In this document: one piece after another, positions 53,737 through 62,484 of the stretch
Layout of the letters: each line of letters starts with the position of its first letter
Position numbering within the stretch: position 1 is the stretch's first letter
DNA from: Streptomyces catenulae
Lineage (GTDB): Bacteria > Actinomycetota > Actinomycetes > Streptomycetales > Streptomycetaceae
DNA length: 64,000 nucleotides
Reading direction: 5' to 3'
Assembly: GCF_000718015.1 (NCBI RefSeq)
Contig: NZ_JODY01000031.1
Coordinates: forward strand, 62,001 to 126,000
Notes under the pieces: generated by a model
Database searches by the model: none
Told to the model about the DNA's origin: nothing
The model's input: only the letters and a program-made list of their open reading frames with translations
Position numbers and translations under genes: made by a program

Positions 53737-54068
53737 GGGTGGGGATCCCTCCGTCGCGGGTGGCGCCGCCCTTCCGGGGCGGTCAGCGCTCAGGATGCCG
53801 GAGATCATCACCCCCCGGCATGTGACGTACGTCAAAGATTGAGGGTTACCCGGGGTGCGCAGGGTGGCGCAGTATCGCAGGCCACTCACCGAATTGCGGC
53901 GGTTTGGGGGAGCGCGTTGCCGAAGGGAAGCTGTCCGATGTTGGTCATCGGGTCGTTCGATGCGGGATAATGGCCTGGAAGCAATGTGTTCGATGCCGGT
54001 GACGCGTGCCGAGATGCGGCCGTCGGCTTTCGGCTGAGGATGAGCTGGTTTCAGGAAGGGGAACGAGC
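53737..54068. promoter_or_regulatory. 332-bp divergent control region with a 12-bp palindrome
   Basis: It lies between the crotonase-fold gene (-) and the DUF3117 gene (+). TGACGTACGTCA (53823-53834) is a perfect palindrome 87 bp from the crotonase start and a good operator candidate. TTGGTC (53941-53946) and GATAAT (53966-53971), 19 nt apart, form a possible promoter for the DUF3117 gene. The 9-mer GTTCGATGC is repeated near 53955 and 53988. Confidence 0.5.
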
Positions 54069-54236
54069 ATGGCGGCCATGAAGCCGCGGACGGGTGACGG
54101 CCCGCTCGAGGTGACCAAGGAGGGGCGGGGCATCGTCATGCGCGTTCCGCTCGAAGGCGGCGGGCGACTCGTCGTCGAGCTGACACCCGACGAAGCAAAG
54201 GCCCTGGGTGAGGCCCTGGAGAAGGTCACCGTCTGA
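54069..54236 (+). CDS. DUF3117 small protein
   Basis: A 55-residue protein with the DUF3117 pattern: MAAMKPRTGDGPLEVTKEGR, then GRLVVELTPDEAKALGEAL. The family is confined to actinobacteria and nearly invariant in length. Its role is unknown, and the homologue in mycobacteria (Rv1211) sits in the same neighbourhood. The ATG at 54069 has AGGAAGGGG ~7 nt upstream, a strong ribosome site that suggests high expression. It is monocistronic with its own terminator. Confidence 0.88.
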   Translation: MAAMKPRTGDGPLEVTKEGRGIVMRVPLEGGGRLVVELTPDEAKALGEALEKVTV

Positions 54237-54300
54237 GAGGGCGGCCCGAACTGCTGCGGTTCCCCGGGGCGCTGACCCCTGGTACCCCCAGCCGATGATC

Positions 54301-54344
54301 AAGGCCCTGGCGGGCGCGCCTCGTGCGCTCCCCGCCGGGGCCTT
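54301..54344 (+). terminator. terminator after the DUF3117 gene
   Basis: A 14-bp stem with one G-U pair, AAGGCCCTGGCGGG (54301-54314) with CCCGCCGGGGCCTT (54331-54344), has a 16-nt loop and is followed by TCG. It lies 64 nt after the stop. Confidence 0.6.
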
Positions 54345-54432
54345 TCGTCGTACGGGCGGCCGGACGCGGACCGGCGGAGGCGGGGTACTCCAGGACGGGC
54401 GCGGGCGGCGGTGCGGCCCCGTGCCGGGCGGG

Positions 54433-55116
54433 TCAGCCGCGTTTGACCGCGCAGAGCAGACCGTCGCCGACCGGCAGCAGCGACGGGACGAGTACGGAAC
54501 TGTCCCGGACGGCGCGCAGCAGCTCGCGCAGGCGCAGCACCTCGTCGGGCTGCTCACCGGAGTCGACGGTGCGGCCGTCGGCGAAGACGCCCGCGAAGCA
54601 GACCAGCCCGCCCGGGCGCAGCAGCCGCAGCGCCTCCGCGAGGTAGTCGGTGCACTCCGCCCGATCGCCGTCGCAGAACACCAGGTCGTAGCCGCCGTCG
54701 GCGAGGCGCGGCAGGACGTCCAGCGCCCGGCCCGGGATGAACCGCGCGCGGTTCCCGGCGAAGCCCGCCTCGCGGAACGCCTGCTTGGCGAAGGTCTGCC
54801 GCTGAGGTTCGAGATCGACGGTGGTGAGCACGCCGTCCGGCCGCATGCCGTGCAGGAGGTAGATGCCCGACACGCCCGTGCCGGTGCCGATCTCGGCGAT
54901 GGCCTTGGCGCCGGCGGTGGCGGCGAGCATCCGCAGGGCGGCACCGGTGGCGGTCGACACCGTACGGATCCCGGCGTCGCGGGCGCAGGTACGGGACCAG
55001 CGCAGGGCGATGTCGGTGGCGTCGTCGATGGTCCCGGCGCCGTACGCCTCGGCGAATGCCAGGCCCGTCTGCCGGTTGCCGGTAATGGCCCTCTCCTGTC
55101 CCCGTAGTTGACGCAA
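54433..55116 (-). CDS. O-methyltransferase (class I SAM, family 3 type)
   Basis: A ~217-227 residue SAM-dependent O-methyltransferase. Motif I is IAEIGTGTGVSGIYLL, followed by VLTTVDLEPQR, the metal/substrate region YDLVFCDGDRAECTDYLAEA and LRPGGLVCFAGVFADG. Its place divergent from the ECF sigma gene matches mycobacteria (Rv1220c beside sigE). The start is ambiguous: TTG at 55116 has no SD, whereas AGGAGAGG sits 4 nt before an ATT at 55086, which would give MTGNRQT as the N-terminus. The target substrate is unknown. Confidence 0.82.
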   Translation of the reverse strand: MRQLRGQERAITGNRQTGLAFAEAYGAGTIDDATDIALRWSRTCARDAGIRTVSTATGAALRMLAATAGAKAIAEIGTGTGVSGIYLLHGMRPDGVLTTVDLEPQRQTFAKQAFREAGFAGNRARFIPGRALDVLPRLADGGYDLVFCDGDRAECTDYLAEALRLLRPGGLVCFAGVFADGRTVDSGEQPDEVLRLRELLRAVRDSSVLVPSLLPVGDGLLCAVKRG

Positions 55117-55140
55117 CGGTGACTGTATCCGCTGCGTGCG

Positions 55141-55166
55141 GGAACCCGCAGATGGGACCGGGCGTT
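55141..55166 (+). promoter_or_regulatory. ECF-type promoter candidate upstream of the sigma factor gene
   Basis: GGAAC (55141-55145) and CGTT (55163-55166) are 17 nt apart, which fits the GGAAC-N16/17-CGTY pattern of envelope-stress ECF promoters. It would allow the sigma factor to transcribe its own gene. Transcription would begin near 55173. Confidence 0.55.
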
Positions 55167-55281
55167 AACGGGGGACAGGGGGGATGCGCGGGTGAAGACC
55201 GACGGAGACGTGAAGCAAGCACAGAAGCAGGACCAAATGCAGGTCAAAACTGCTTATCCGGAGCTAACGGGCGAGGTGGAT

Positions 55282-56049
55282 ATGGTAGGGGCTCTACTGG
55301 ACACCACCAGAGCCACCAGGGGAGGTGCGGCTGCGACGGGTGACCGCCGAGGGCGCAGACGCCTACGACGGCCGTTCGCCGAGCCGAAATCCGTGACCGA
55401 CACCGCTGACCGTCTCCGCACCCACCACTCCGCTCCTACCGCGACCTTCGCCTCAGACGCGGACGCGCAGGCGTGGACTCCCCCCAGCTGGGAGGAGATC
55501 GTCAGCACCCACAGTGCCCGGGTCTACCGCCTCGCCTACCGCCTCACCGGCAATCAGCACGACGCCGAGGACCTGACCCAGGAAGTCTTCGTCCGGGTCT
55601 TCCGTTCGCTCTCGACGTACACGCCGGGCACATTCGAGGGCTGGCTGCACCGGATCACCACCAACCTCTTCCTCGACATGGTCCGCCGCCGCCAGCGGAT
55701 CCGCTTCGACGCGCTGGGCGACGACGCCGCCGAGCGGCTGCCCAGCCGCGAGCCGTCGCCGCAGCAGCACTTCAACGACACCCACTTCGACGCCGACGTC
55801 CAGCAGGCGCTGGACACCCTGGCGCCGGAGTTCCGCGCCGCCGTCGTCCTCTGCGACATCGAGGGCCTGTCGTACGAGGAGATCGCCGCCACGCTCGGCG
55901 TGAAGCTCGGCACGGTCCGCAGCCGGATCCACCGTGGCCGCTCGCATCTGCGCAAGGCGCTCAAGCACCGCTCCCCGCAGGTGCGGGCCGAGGAGCGCGA
56001 GCAGCGGGCGCTGGCCGCGGTGTCCACCGGGGAGGTCGGAATCGCGTGA
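55282..56049 (+). CDS. sigE: ECF RNA polymerase sigma factor, SigE-like of the mycobacterial type
   Basis: A 255-residue group 4 sigma factor. After a ~70-residue polar N-terminus, region 2 reads [20 protein letters not shown] and [11 protein letters not shown], and region 4 reads [20 protein letters not shown] and [12 protein letters not shown]. It should direct an envelope-stress regulon including the downstream htrA. Upstream GTG (55192) and downstream GTG (55393) starts are possible. The 55192-55281 stretch has codons rare in this genome (CAA, AAA, CTA, ACT), so it is more likely leader. The ATG at 55282 has GAGG 5 nt upstream. The symbol follows mycobacterial usage; Streptomyces sigE is a different gene. 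Confidence 0.85.
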   Translation: MVGALLDTTRATRGGAAATGDRRGRRRLRRPFAEPKSVTDTADRLRTHHSAPTATFASDADAQAWTPPSWEEIVSTHSARVYRLAYRLTGNQHDAEDLTQEVFVRVFRSLSTYTPGTFEGWLHRITTNLFLDMVRRRQRIRFDALGDDAAERLPSREPSPQQHFNDTHFDADVQQALDTLAPEFRAAVVLCDIEGLSYEEIAATLGVKLGTVRSRIHRGRSHLRKALKHRSPQVRAEEREQRALAAVSTGEVGIA

Positions 56050-56939
56050 GCCCCATTGGCGGTGCTTCCCCCGCCGAGCAGCATCTCGGTGACCGCCTCG
56101 CAGCCCTGGTCGACGGCGAGTTGGGACATGACGCGCGGGAGCGGGTGCTCGCGCACCTGGCGACCTGCGGACGGTGCAAGGCGGAGGCCGACGCCCAGCG
56201 TCGGCTCAAGAGCGTCTTCGCGCAGACCGCGCCACCCGGCCCCTCGGAGGGGCTGTTGGCGCGGTTGCAGGGGCTGCCCGGAGGAGATCCGGACGGCCCC
56301 GGCGGCGGCCTGGGCGCCTTCGGACGCGCCGAGTTCGACCGGGACGGCGGCGGCTTCGGGTACCAGCCCTCCGCCGGTGCGCACCCGGCCGAGCTGCGCG
56401 CGCCCCGGCAGCGGGGTTTCCGTATCCACGAGAGCGAGCGCGAGCGCCCGGCGGCGCCGCGCCGCCGGTTCGCGTTCGCCGCGGCCGGAGCCGTCTCGCT
56501 GGCCGCCCTCGCGCTGGGCGGCACCCTCCCGCTGGAGGCCGCGATGGATCAGCCGGGCCGTCAGGACGGCACCGGCACCACCGTCGTCCCGCTCAGCGCC
56601 ACCCCGGTCGCCGGTAGCGACCCGCTCCGCGACGCCGGACTGCTGACCTCCGGCGGCGTCGCCGGTCCGGTCGCCTCCGCGACACCCGGGCCCACCGGTC
56701 TGTACGGCCCCTCCGCCCCGCCCTCCTCGCCTCCGGCCCGGATACCGTCCGGCGGCCGGTTCGGCCCGTTGATAGCCCCGCCCGACCAGGACGGCGACGG
56801 GCGGCCGACGCCGCTGACCGTCGGCACCGCCCGCGCCCCGGGCCCGTACACCCCCGCCACCGGGGAGCTGCGCCCGCTGATCGGCTCCGCGGTGCCTCCC
56901 ACCCCCGCTCTCCACCCGCCCGCCGCTGCTCCGCGCTGA
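56046..56939 (+). CDS. zinc-binding anti-sigma factor, RseA-like
   Basis: A 297-residue anti-sigma factor coupled to the sigma gene by a GTGA overlap. The ZAS motif is HLATCGRC, with His37, Cys41 and Cys44 binding zinc. A TM helix lies at ~141-163 ([20 protein letters not shown]), and the C-terminal ~130 residues are Pro/Gly/Ser-rich and would face the outside. It should hold the sigma factor inactive at the membrane or through a redox/protease-sensitive step. In mycobacteria RseA is soluble and shorter, so the anchor and tail are a difference. Confidence 0.83.
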   Translation: MSPIGGASPAEQHLGDRLAALVDGELGHDARERVLAHLATCGRCKAEADAQRRLKSVFAQTAPPGPSEGLLARLQGLPGGDPDGPGGGLGAFGRAEFDRDGGGFGYQPSAGAHPAELRAPRQRGFRIHESERERPAAPRRRFAFAAAGAVSLAALALGGTLPLEAAMDQPGRQDGTGTTVVPLSATPVAGSDPLRDAGLLTSGGVAGPVASATPGPTGLYGPSAPPSSPPARIPSGGRFGPLIAPPDQDGDGRPTPLTVGTARAPGPYTPATGELRPLIGSAVPPTPALHPPAAAPR

Positions 56940-57064
56940 CCACCGCCTGCGCTCTGTCACCGGGAACTGGTTGAATCGCTGCGGGGCGGTGCGTGTCGTC
57001 GACACGCGTACGGTCCACGAGGCGGCGGTGGCCCGCGCGGGTGCGGGCGAATGGTGGGGAGAGC

Positions 57065-59794
57065 ATGGACGACGGTACGGCCACCGGGCCGAAGCTGAAG
57101 TGGTGGAGCCGACCGGGACGCACCCCCGACCCGCAGCCCCACCCCGGAGCGGGTCCCCAGCCCCAGCAGGTGACCACGGAGGGTGAAGCCGTGCCACCGC
57201 CGGGGCCTGGCGCTGCGGGTACCTCGCCGGTCCCCGCCGCTGCGGGCACACCGCCGGTGCCGGGCCCGCAGCCGGTTGCCCCGGGCCCGGCCCCCGCTGC
57301 CCCGCAGCCGGTCGTCCCGGCCCCGGCCGGTCCGCAGCCGACTGCCGTCAGCGGGTCGCAGCCCGGTGTCCCGGCTGCCGCCGGTCCGCAGCCGATGCCC
57401 GTCGGTGCGGCGGGGCCGCGGCCGGACGCCTCCGGTACGGGCGGCCCGCAGCCCGGCGCCGCGCCCGGAGCCCAGTCCGGTACGCCGGTTCCGTACGAGC
57501 CGCAGTCCGCGTCGATTCCGTCCGAGCCGCAGTCCGTGTCGGTCCCGTCCGAGCCGCTGCCCGAGTCGGTCCCGTCCGGGCCGCAGTCCGCGTCGGTCCC
57601 GTCCGAGCCGCTGCCCGCGAGTCCGGCTTCCGCCGGTCCGCAGCCGGTTGCCGCCGCGGTGCCGCAGCCTGCCGGTTCGGTCTCCGCCGGGCCGCTGCCC
57701 GAGGTGGCCGCTCCTGCCGAGGCGCAGCCGGTCGCCGTGTCCGGGCCGCTGCCCGACGCGTCCGTTCCGGCCGAGCCGCAGCCGGTCGCCGCGTCCGGGC
57801 CGCTGCCCGACGCGTCCGTTCCGGCCGAGCCGCAGCCGGTCGTCCCGTCCGGGGCCGAGGCGCAGACCGTCGTCCAGCCCGACGACGCATGGCCGCCGCC
57901 GGAGCCGCTGGCCGCCACGCGCGTGTCGGTGACGGTGCCCGCAGCCGGGGCCCCGGCGACAGGCGCCCCTGAGCCCACGGCGACGGCAGCTCCCGCAGCG
58001 GAGGCTGCCCCCACGGCGGAGGCTGCCCCCGCGGCAGAGGCTCCCGCACCCGCCGCCCCCGCGCCGCTCCCGGCCGCGACCCCCATGGCATCGCCCGAGG
58101 CCGAGGCGTCCGGGGCCGGGGCCGGGGCCGCGACGCTCCAGCTCACCAAGGTCGAGCCCGAGGTGGCGCACGCGGCGGGGGGCGGGGCGCCCGCCGTGGC
58201 CGACGGGCCGCGTCATCCCAAGGACCCGTACGGCACGCCGCCGTACGGGGACCCGGGGCCGTGGGCGCCCGCGCCGCCGGTGCAGCGGCCGGTGACGACC
58301 CCGGCGCACGGCACCCCGCTGCCGCCGCCCGGCGCGGCGCCCGTCCACGGTTCCGCCGCGCCGCCGCTGCCGCCGCAGGCGCCCTACGTCGACCGGCCGC
58401 TCCCCGCCGAGCGGCCCGTGGCGCCGCAGCCGTATCCGCAGGGCGGGAACGGTACCGACGGCGGCGGGTTCGTCCCGCGGCCCGGTGACGGCGGGCCGCG
58501 GTCCGCGGTGGCGCGCAGCGCCGCGCTGCCGGTGGCCGACGCCCCGCTCCCGCCCGAGCGGCCCGTTCCGCACCCCGACGCGTCCGGGGACCACGGCCGC
58601 CTCGTCCCGGCGCACCCGGGCGGCGCCTGGCAGCAGTACGACCCGTGGAGCCCGCCGGGGCAGGCCGCGCAGCCGCCGGTCCGGCGGGCCCGGCGCGGTC
58701 CGCTCGTCGTCGGCGCGGTGGTGTTGGCGCTGCTCGCGGGGGGTGTGGGCGGCGCCGTCGGCGTGTACGTCGAACGCCACGGCGGGCCCGGCGACATCAT
58801 CCTGCCGCAGGCCGACGAGGCGCCCGCGCCCCGCGATCCGCACAGCGTCGCCGGGATCGCGCAGTCCGCGCTGCCCGGTGTCGTCACCCTCCATGTGCGG
58901 GGCAACGCCGAGCAGGGCACCGGTACCGGCTTCGTCCTCGACCGGCAGGGCCGCATCCTCACCAACAACCACGTCGTGGAGCCCGCCGGGAACGGCGGCG
59001 AGATCTCGGTGACGTTCAGCGGCGGGCAGACCGCCAAGGCGCGCGTGGTGGGCCGGGACAGCGGCTACGACCTCGCCGTCGTCCAGGTCGACAACGTCTC
59101 CGGGCTGCACCCGCTCGCCCTCGGCAACTCCGACGCGGTCCGCGTCGGCGACCCGGTGGTGGCCATCGGCGCACCGTACGACCTCGCCAACACCGTCACC
59201 GCCGGGATCATCAGCGCCAAGCAGCGGCCCATCACGGCGGGCGGTGAGAAGGGTGACGGCAGCGATGTGTCCTACGTGGACGCGCTGCAGACGGACGCGC
59301 CGATCAACCCGGGCAACTCCGGCGGTCCGCTGGTCGACGGCGAGGGCCGGGTGATCGGGATCAACAGCGCCATCCGCGCGGCCGACGGCTCCAGCCCGGA
59401 CGGCACCACCCAGGGCGGCAGCATAGGGCTGGGCTTCGCCATACCGATCAACCAGGCCAAACGGGTCGCCGAGGAGCTGATCAACACCGGCCGGGCCACC
59501 CACCCGGTCATCGGCGTCACGCTGGAGATGGAGTACCCGGGCGACGGCGCGCGGGTCAGCGGCGTCGCCAAGGACGGCCGTAACCCGGTCACCCCGGGCG
59601 GTCCCGGCGCCAAGGCGGGGATCAAGGGCGGGGACGTCATCACCCGGCTGGACGGCGCGCCCGTCCACAGCGGCGAGGAGCTGATCGTCAAGATCCGCAG
59701 CCACCGGCCGGGCGACGCGCTGACGCTGACCCTGCGCCGCGGCGGCAAGGACCGTACCGTCCATCTCACGCTCGGATCGTCGGGCACCGGCTGA
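57065..59794 (+). CDS. htrA: HtrA/DegP-like membrane serine protease with very long disordered N-terminus
   Basis: A 909-residue envelope protease. The catalytic triad is His636 (NNHVV), Asp669 (GYDLAVVQV) and Ser752 (NPGNSGGPLVDG). A PDZ domain follows (~800-905, KAGIKGGDVITRLDGAPVHS). The TM helix is at ~545-567 (VVGAVVLALLAGGVGGAVGV). Residues 1-540 are cytoplasmic and Pro/Ala/Gln-rich with tandem repeats, much longer than the ~100-300 residues I would expect in homologues. The ATG at 57065 has GGGGAGAG just upstream. It follows the anti-sigma gene, as in sigE-rseA-htrA-tatB loci, and probably responds to misfolded envelope proteins. Confidence 0.88.
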   Translation: MDDGTATGPKLKWWSRPGRTPDPQPHPGAGPQPQQVTTEGEAVPPPGPGAAGTSPVPAAAGTPPVPGPQPVAPGPAPAAPQPVVPAPAGPQPTAVSGSQPGVPAAAGPQPMPVGAAGPRPDASGTGGPQPGAAPGAQSGTPVPYEPQSASIPSEPQSVSVPSEPLPESVPSGPQSASVPSEPLPASPASAGPQPVAAAVPQPAGSVSAGPLPEVAAPAEAQPVAVSGPLPDASVPAEPQPVAASGPLPDASVPAEPQPVVPSGAEAQTVVQPDDAWPPPEPLAATRVSVTVPAAGAPATGAPEPTATAAPAAEAAPTAEAAPAAEAPAPAAPAPLPAATPMASPEAEASGAGAGAATLQLTKVEPEVAHAAGGGAPAVADGPRHPKDPYGTPPYGDPGPWAPAPPVQRPVTTPAHGTPLPPPGAAPVHGSAAPPLPPQAPYVDRPLPAERPVAPQPYPQGGNGTDGGGFVPRPGDGGPRSAVARSAALPVADAPLPPERPVPHPDASGDHGRLVPAHPGGAWQQYDPWSPPGQAAQPPVRRARRGPLVVGAVVLALLAGGVGGAVGVYVERHGGPGDIILPQADEAPAPRDPHSVAGIAQSALPGVVTLHVRGNAEQGTGTGFVLDRQGRILTNNHVVEPAGNGGEISVTFSGGQTAKARVVGRDSGYDLAVVQVDNVSGLHPLALGNSDAVRVGDPVVAIGAPYDLANTVTAGIISAKQRPITAGGEKGDGSDVSYVDALQTDAPINPGNSGGPLVDGEGRVIGINSAIRAADGSSPDGTTQGGSIGLGFAIPINQAKRVAEELINTGRATHPVIGVTLEMEYPGDGARVSGVAKDGRNPVTPGGPGAKAGIKGGDVITRLDGAPVHSGEELIVKIRSHRPGDALTLTLRRGGKDRTVHLTLGSSGTG
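57734..57841 (+). repeat. 54-bp tandem repeat in htrA
   Basis: Two adjacent 54-bp units (57734-57787 and 57788-57841) encode AVSGPLPDASVPAEPQPV and AASGPLPDASVPAEPQPV. They differ at one base. Looser SEPQ/SEPLP repeats lie just upstream (57500-57620). Confidence 0.85.
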
Positions 59795-59907
59795 CGTTTG
59801 CACGGTGTTGGCGCGGGTGACTCCCGTGCGACGCGTGGGGCCAGGTACCGTGAGGGGTGGCCTGGCCCCGGGCCGATGAGCGGCTGCGGACAACCAAGGA
59901 GCTGAAG

Positions 59908-60384
59908 GTGTTCTTCGACATAGGACCCCTGGAGCTGGTGGCTCTCGTGATCCTCGGTGTGCTCATCTTCGGCCCGGACAAGCTCCCCAAGGTCATCCAG
60001 GACGTGATGGGCTTCATCCGCAAGGTCCGGGCGTTCTCGGACAGTGCCAAGGAGGACATCCGCAGCGAGCTGGGCCCGGAGTTCAAGGACTTCGAGTTCG
60101 ACGACCTGCGCCCGAAGAACTTCGTCCGCAAGCACGTCCTGGAGAAGGACGAGTACGGACTGAAGGACCTCCAGGAGATCCGCGAGGGGTTCGACCTCAA
60201 GCAGGAGATGGCCGACGTCACCGACGCGGTCCGCAGCTACGACGACGCCTCCTCCGGCGCCGGGCGGCCGAACCTCTCCAAGGACGGCGGATCGGCCTCC
60301 GGCGGCCGTATCGACCTCTCGAAGAAGCCCTCCGGCGGGCTGGCCCCGGGCGAGCGTCCGCCCTTCGACACCGACGCCACCTGA
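59908..60384 (+). CDS. tatB: Sec-independent (Tat) translocase protein TatB
   Basis: A 158-residue Tat pathway subunit that recognises twin-arginine signal peptides with TatC. N-terminal TM helix ~4-20 (IGPLELVALVILGVLIFGP) with the conserved Glu and Pro-Gly hinge, then an amphipathic helix (DKLPKVIQDVMGFIRKVRAF) and a long polar C-terminus. The GTG at 59908 has AAGGAG (59896-59901) 6 nt upstream. An earlier ATG-type start at 59857 would place 17 polar residues before the helix, against TatB topology. It sits after htrA, as in mycobacteria. Confidence 0.9.
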   Translation: MFFDIGPLELVALVILGVLIFGPDKLPKVIQDVMGFIRKVRAFSDSAKEDIRSELGPEFKDFEFDDLRPKNFVRKHVLEKDEYGLKDLQEIREGFDLKQEMADVTDAVRSYDDASSGAGRPNLSKDGGSASGGRIDLSKKPSGGLAPGERPPFDTDAT

Positions 60385-60563
60385 GCCGACGTCCTCCGCC
60401 CGGTCCGCGGCACGCTCGCCCACCGGGCGGATGTCGCATGCCGTGGGCACGCCCTTGCGCTCTGTCCCGCCCGGTCACTGGCTATGCTCCCGGTGTCCGG
60501 GGTGAGGACGCCTGAGGGGGGCGGGCCGCCCACGACACAGGGCAACGAGGAGGCTCCGCGCAG

Positions 60564-61205
60564 ATGGAGACGGTGAGTCGGGCTGCGGCCCAGTCGGATA
60601 CGGCCGACGCGGGGCGGAAGGTCGACGGCTATCTGCTGGCGGCCTTCCCCTGGTACGGCCTCGATGAGGCGTTCACCGGGCCGCGCTGGCTGCTGCGGGT
60701 CGGCGCCGCCGCCGACGGCACCGTCGAACACGGTGCGACCGGGCACGGCGAGGAGCCGACCATAAAGACCGAGACGCCCAAGGACGAGCGGTTCACCGTC
60801 GTGGTGACGGTCGCCGGGCGTCCGGTGCGGCGCAGCGGCGACGGCACCGGCGTGCTGGACGCCACCTCCGTCTCGACCGCCGCCTGGCTGGCCGGGTCCG
60901 GGCTGCTCGCCCACACCTGGCCGACGACGATGGACCGCGCGCTGCGCCAGGACTGGCTGGACCAGCAGACCGCGATCGCCTGGGAGCTGGCCGACGACCT
61001 CGACGGCGAGGGCTGGAGCGAGCTGCTGCTGCCGGTCGACGGCGAGCCGACGCCGTTCCGCTACCGCGAGTCCGCGTACGGCTGGGTGCTGGCCGGTTCG
61101 GCGGGCGACGGGGACGGGGTGCACATCGGCGCGTACGGCCGGGGGATGAGCGCGTACGGCCTGGGCTTCGGGGTGATCGCGGACCTCGCCGCGTACGAGG
61201 GCTGA
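60564..61205 (+). CDS. conserved hypothetical protein
   Basis: A 213-residue soluble protein with no family I recognise. It contains DGYLLAAFPWYGLDEAFTGP, then RFTVVVTVAGRPVRRSGDGT, AWLAGSGLLAHTWPTTMDRA, FRYRESAYGWVLAGSAGDGD and a Gly/Tyr-rich end. The pattern of alternating strands suggests a beta-rich fold. The ATG at 60564 has GAGGAGG (60547-60553) 10 nt upstream. It is monocistronic, between tatB and a 19-bp terminator. Confidence 0.7.
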   Translation: METVSRAAAQSDTADAGRKVDGYLLAAFPWYGLDEAFTGPRWLLRVGAAADGTVEHGATGHGEEPTIKTETPKDERFTVVVTVAGRPVRRSGDGTGVLDATSVSTAAWLAGSGLLAHTWPTTMDRALRQDWLDQQTAIAWELADDLDGEGWSELLLPVDGEPTPFRYRESAYGWVLAGSAGDGDGVHIGAYGRGMSAYGLGFGVIADLAAYEG

Positions 61206-61213
61206 GCACGGCT

Positions 61214-61257
61214 GCGCCGAGGGGCGGACCGGAGATCCCCGGTCCGCCCCTCGGCGC
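61214..61257. terminator. bidirectional terminator between the hypothetical gene and mrp
   Basis: A perfect 19-bp stem (61214-61232 with 61239-61257) has an AGATCC loop, the longest perfect hairpin stem I found here. The two flanking genes converge on it. Confidence 0.88.
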
Positions 61258-61280
61258 TGTGGCGGGCGGCCCGCCGCGGG

Positions 61281-62441
61281 TCAGAACTTGTTGCGCGGGG
61301 TGATCCCCAGCGACATGCCCTGGAGACCGCGCTGACGGCCGCCGAGCTTGCCGGCGATGGCGCGGATCGCGGCGCCCGCGGGGGAGTCGGGGTCGCTCAG
61401 CACCACCGGCTTGCCCTCGTCGCCGCCCTCGCGCAGCCGGACGTCGATCGGGATGGAGCCGAGCACCGGCACCTGCGCGCCGGTCGTCCGCGTCAGGCCC
61501 TCGGCGACCCGCTCGCCGCCGCCGGTGCCGAAGACGTCGACCATCTCGTCGCAGTGCGGGCAGGGCAGCCCGGACATGTTCTCGACCACGCCGACGATCT
61601 TCTGATGGGTCTGCACCGCGATCGACCCGGCCCGCTCGGCGACCTCCGCCGCGGCCTGCTGGGGCGTGGTGACGACGAGGATCTCGGCGTTGGGGACGAG
61701 CTGCGCCACGGAGATGGCGATGTCGCCGGTGCCGGGCGGCAGGTCGAGGAGGAGGACGTCGAGGTCGCCCCAGTAGACGTCGGCGAGGAACTGCTGGAGG
61801 GCGCGGTGCAGCATCGGGCCGCGCCAGACCACCGGGGCGTTGCCGGGTGTGAACATGCCGATCGAGATGACCTTCACACCGTTCGCCGACGGCGGCATGA
61901 TCATGTTCTCGACCTGGGTGGGACGGCCGTCGGCGCCCAGCATCCGCGGGACGGAGTGACCGTAGATGTCGGCGTCCACGACACCGACCTTCAGGCCGTC
62001 CGCCGCCATCGCCGCGGCGAGGTTGACCGTCACCGACGACTTGCCGACGCCGCCCTTGCCGGAGGCGACCGCGTAGACGCGGGTCAGCGAACCGGGCTTG
62101 GCGAACGGCACCTCGCGCTCGGCGGTGGTGCCGCGCAGCGCCGCCGCCAGCTCCTTGCGCTGCTCGTCGCTCATCACGTCCAGCTCGACGCTGACGCCGG
62201 TGACGCCGTCGACGCGGGCGACCGCCTCGCGGACGTTGGAGGTGATCGTCTCGCGCATCGGGCAGCCGGAGACGGTGAGGTAGACGACGACCGCCACCGC
62301 GCCGTCCGCCGCGATGTCCACCGATTTGACCATCCCCAGTTCGGTGATGGGGCGGTGGATCTCGGGGTCGTTCACCGTCGCGAGCGCGTCGCGGATCGCG
62401 TCCTCGCTCGGCGCGGCGCCTGGGGGCGTGTCGGTAGCCAT
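61281..62441 (-). CDS. mrp: Mrp/ApbC-type iron-sulfur cluster carrier ATPase
   Basis: A 386-residue P-loop protein of the Mrp/NBP35 family, which binds and transfers Fe-S clusters. A DUF59/MIP18-like domain occupies ~8-90 (VNDPEIHRPITELGMVKSVD). The deviant Walker A is SGKGGVGKSSVTVNLA (~130-145), and the cluster-binding CxxC is LPCPHC. DVLLLDLPPGTGD forms the Walker B/switch region. The ATG at 62441 lies 6 nt after TAATAT on the minus strand, suggesting leaderless transcription. Confidence 0.92.
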   Translation of the reverse strand: MATDTPPGAAPSEDAIRDALATVNDPEIHRPITELGMVKSVDIAADGAVAVVVYLTVSGCPMRETITSNVREAVARVDGVTGVSVELDVMSDEQRKELAAALRGTTAEREVPFAKPGSLTRVYAVASGKGGVGKSSVTVNLAAAMAADGLKVGVVDADIYGHSVPRMLGADGRPTQVENMIMPPSANGVKVISIGMFTPGNAPVVWRGPMLHRALQQFLADVYWGDLDVLLLDLPPGTGDIAISVAQLVPNAEILVVTTPQQAAAEVAERAGSIAVQTHQKIVGVVENMSGLPCPHCDEMVDVFGTGGGERVAEGLTRTTGAQVPVLGSIPIDVRLREGGDEGKPVVLSDPDSPAGAAIRAIAGKLGGRQRGLQGMSLGITPRNKF

Positions 62442-62484
62442 GCCCCGATATTACGGCGGGGTAGGCCGGTGGCGGAAAGCCCGT

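Noticed and set aside
57734..57841. Tandem 54-bp repeat considered as part of a CRISPR or attachment site
   Set aside because: Units are directly adjacent without spacers, are in frame, and encode 18-residue protein repeats.
56957..59893. 978-residue minus-strand frame opposite htrA
   Set aside because: Antisense shadow of repeat-rich coding DNA; htrA has a full catalytic triad and PDZ domain in the sense frame.
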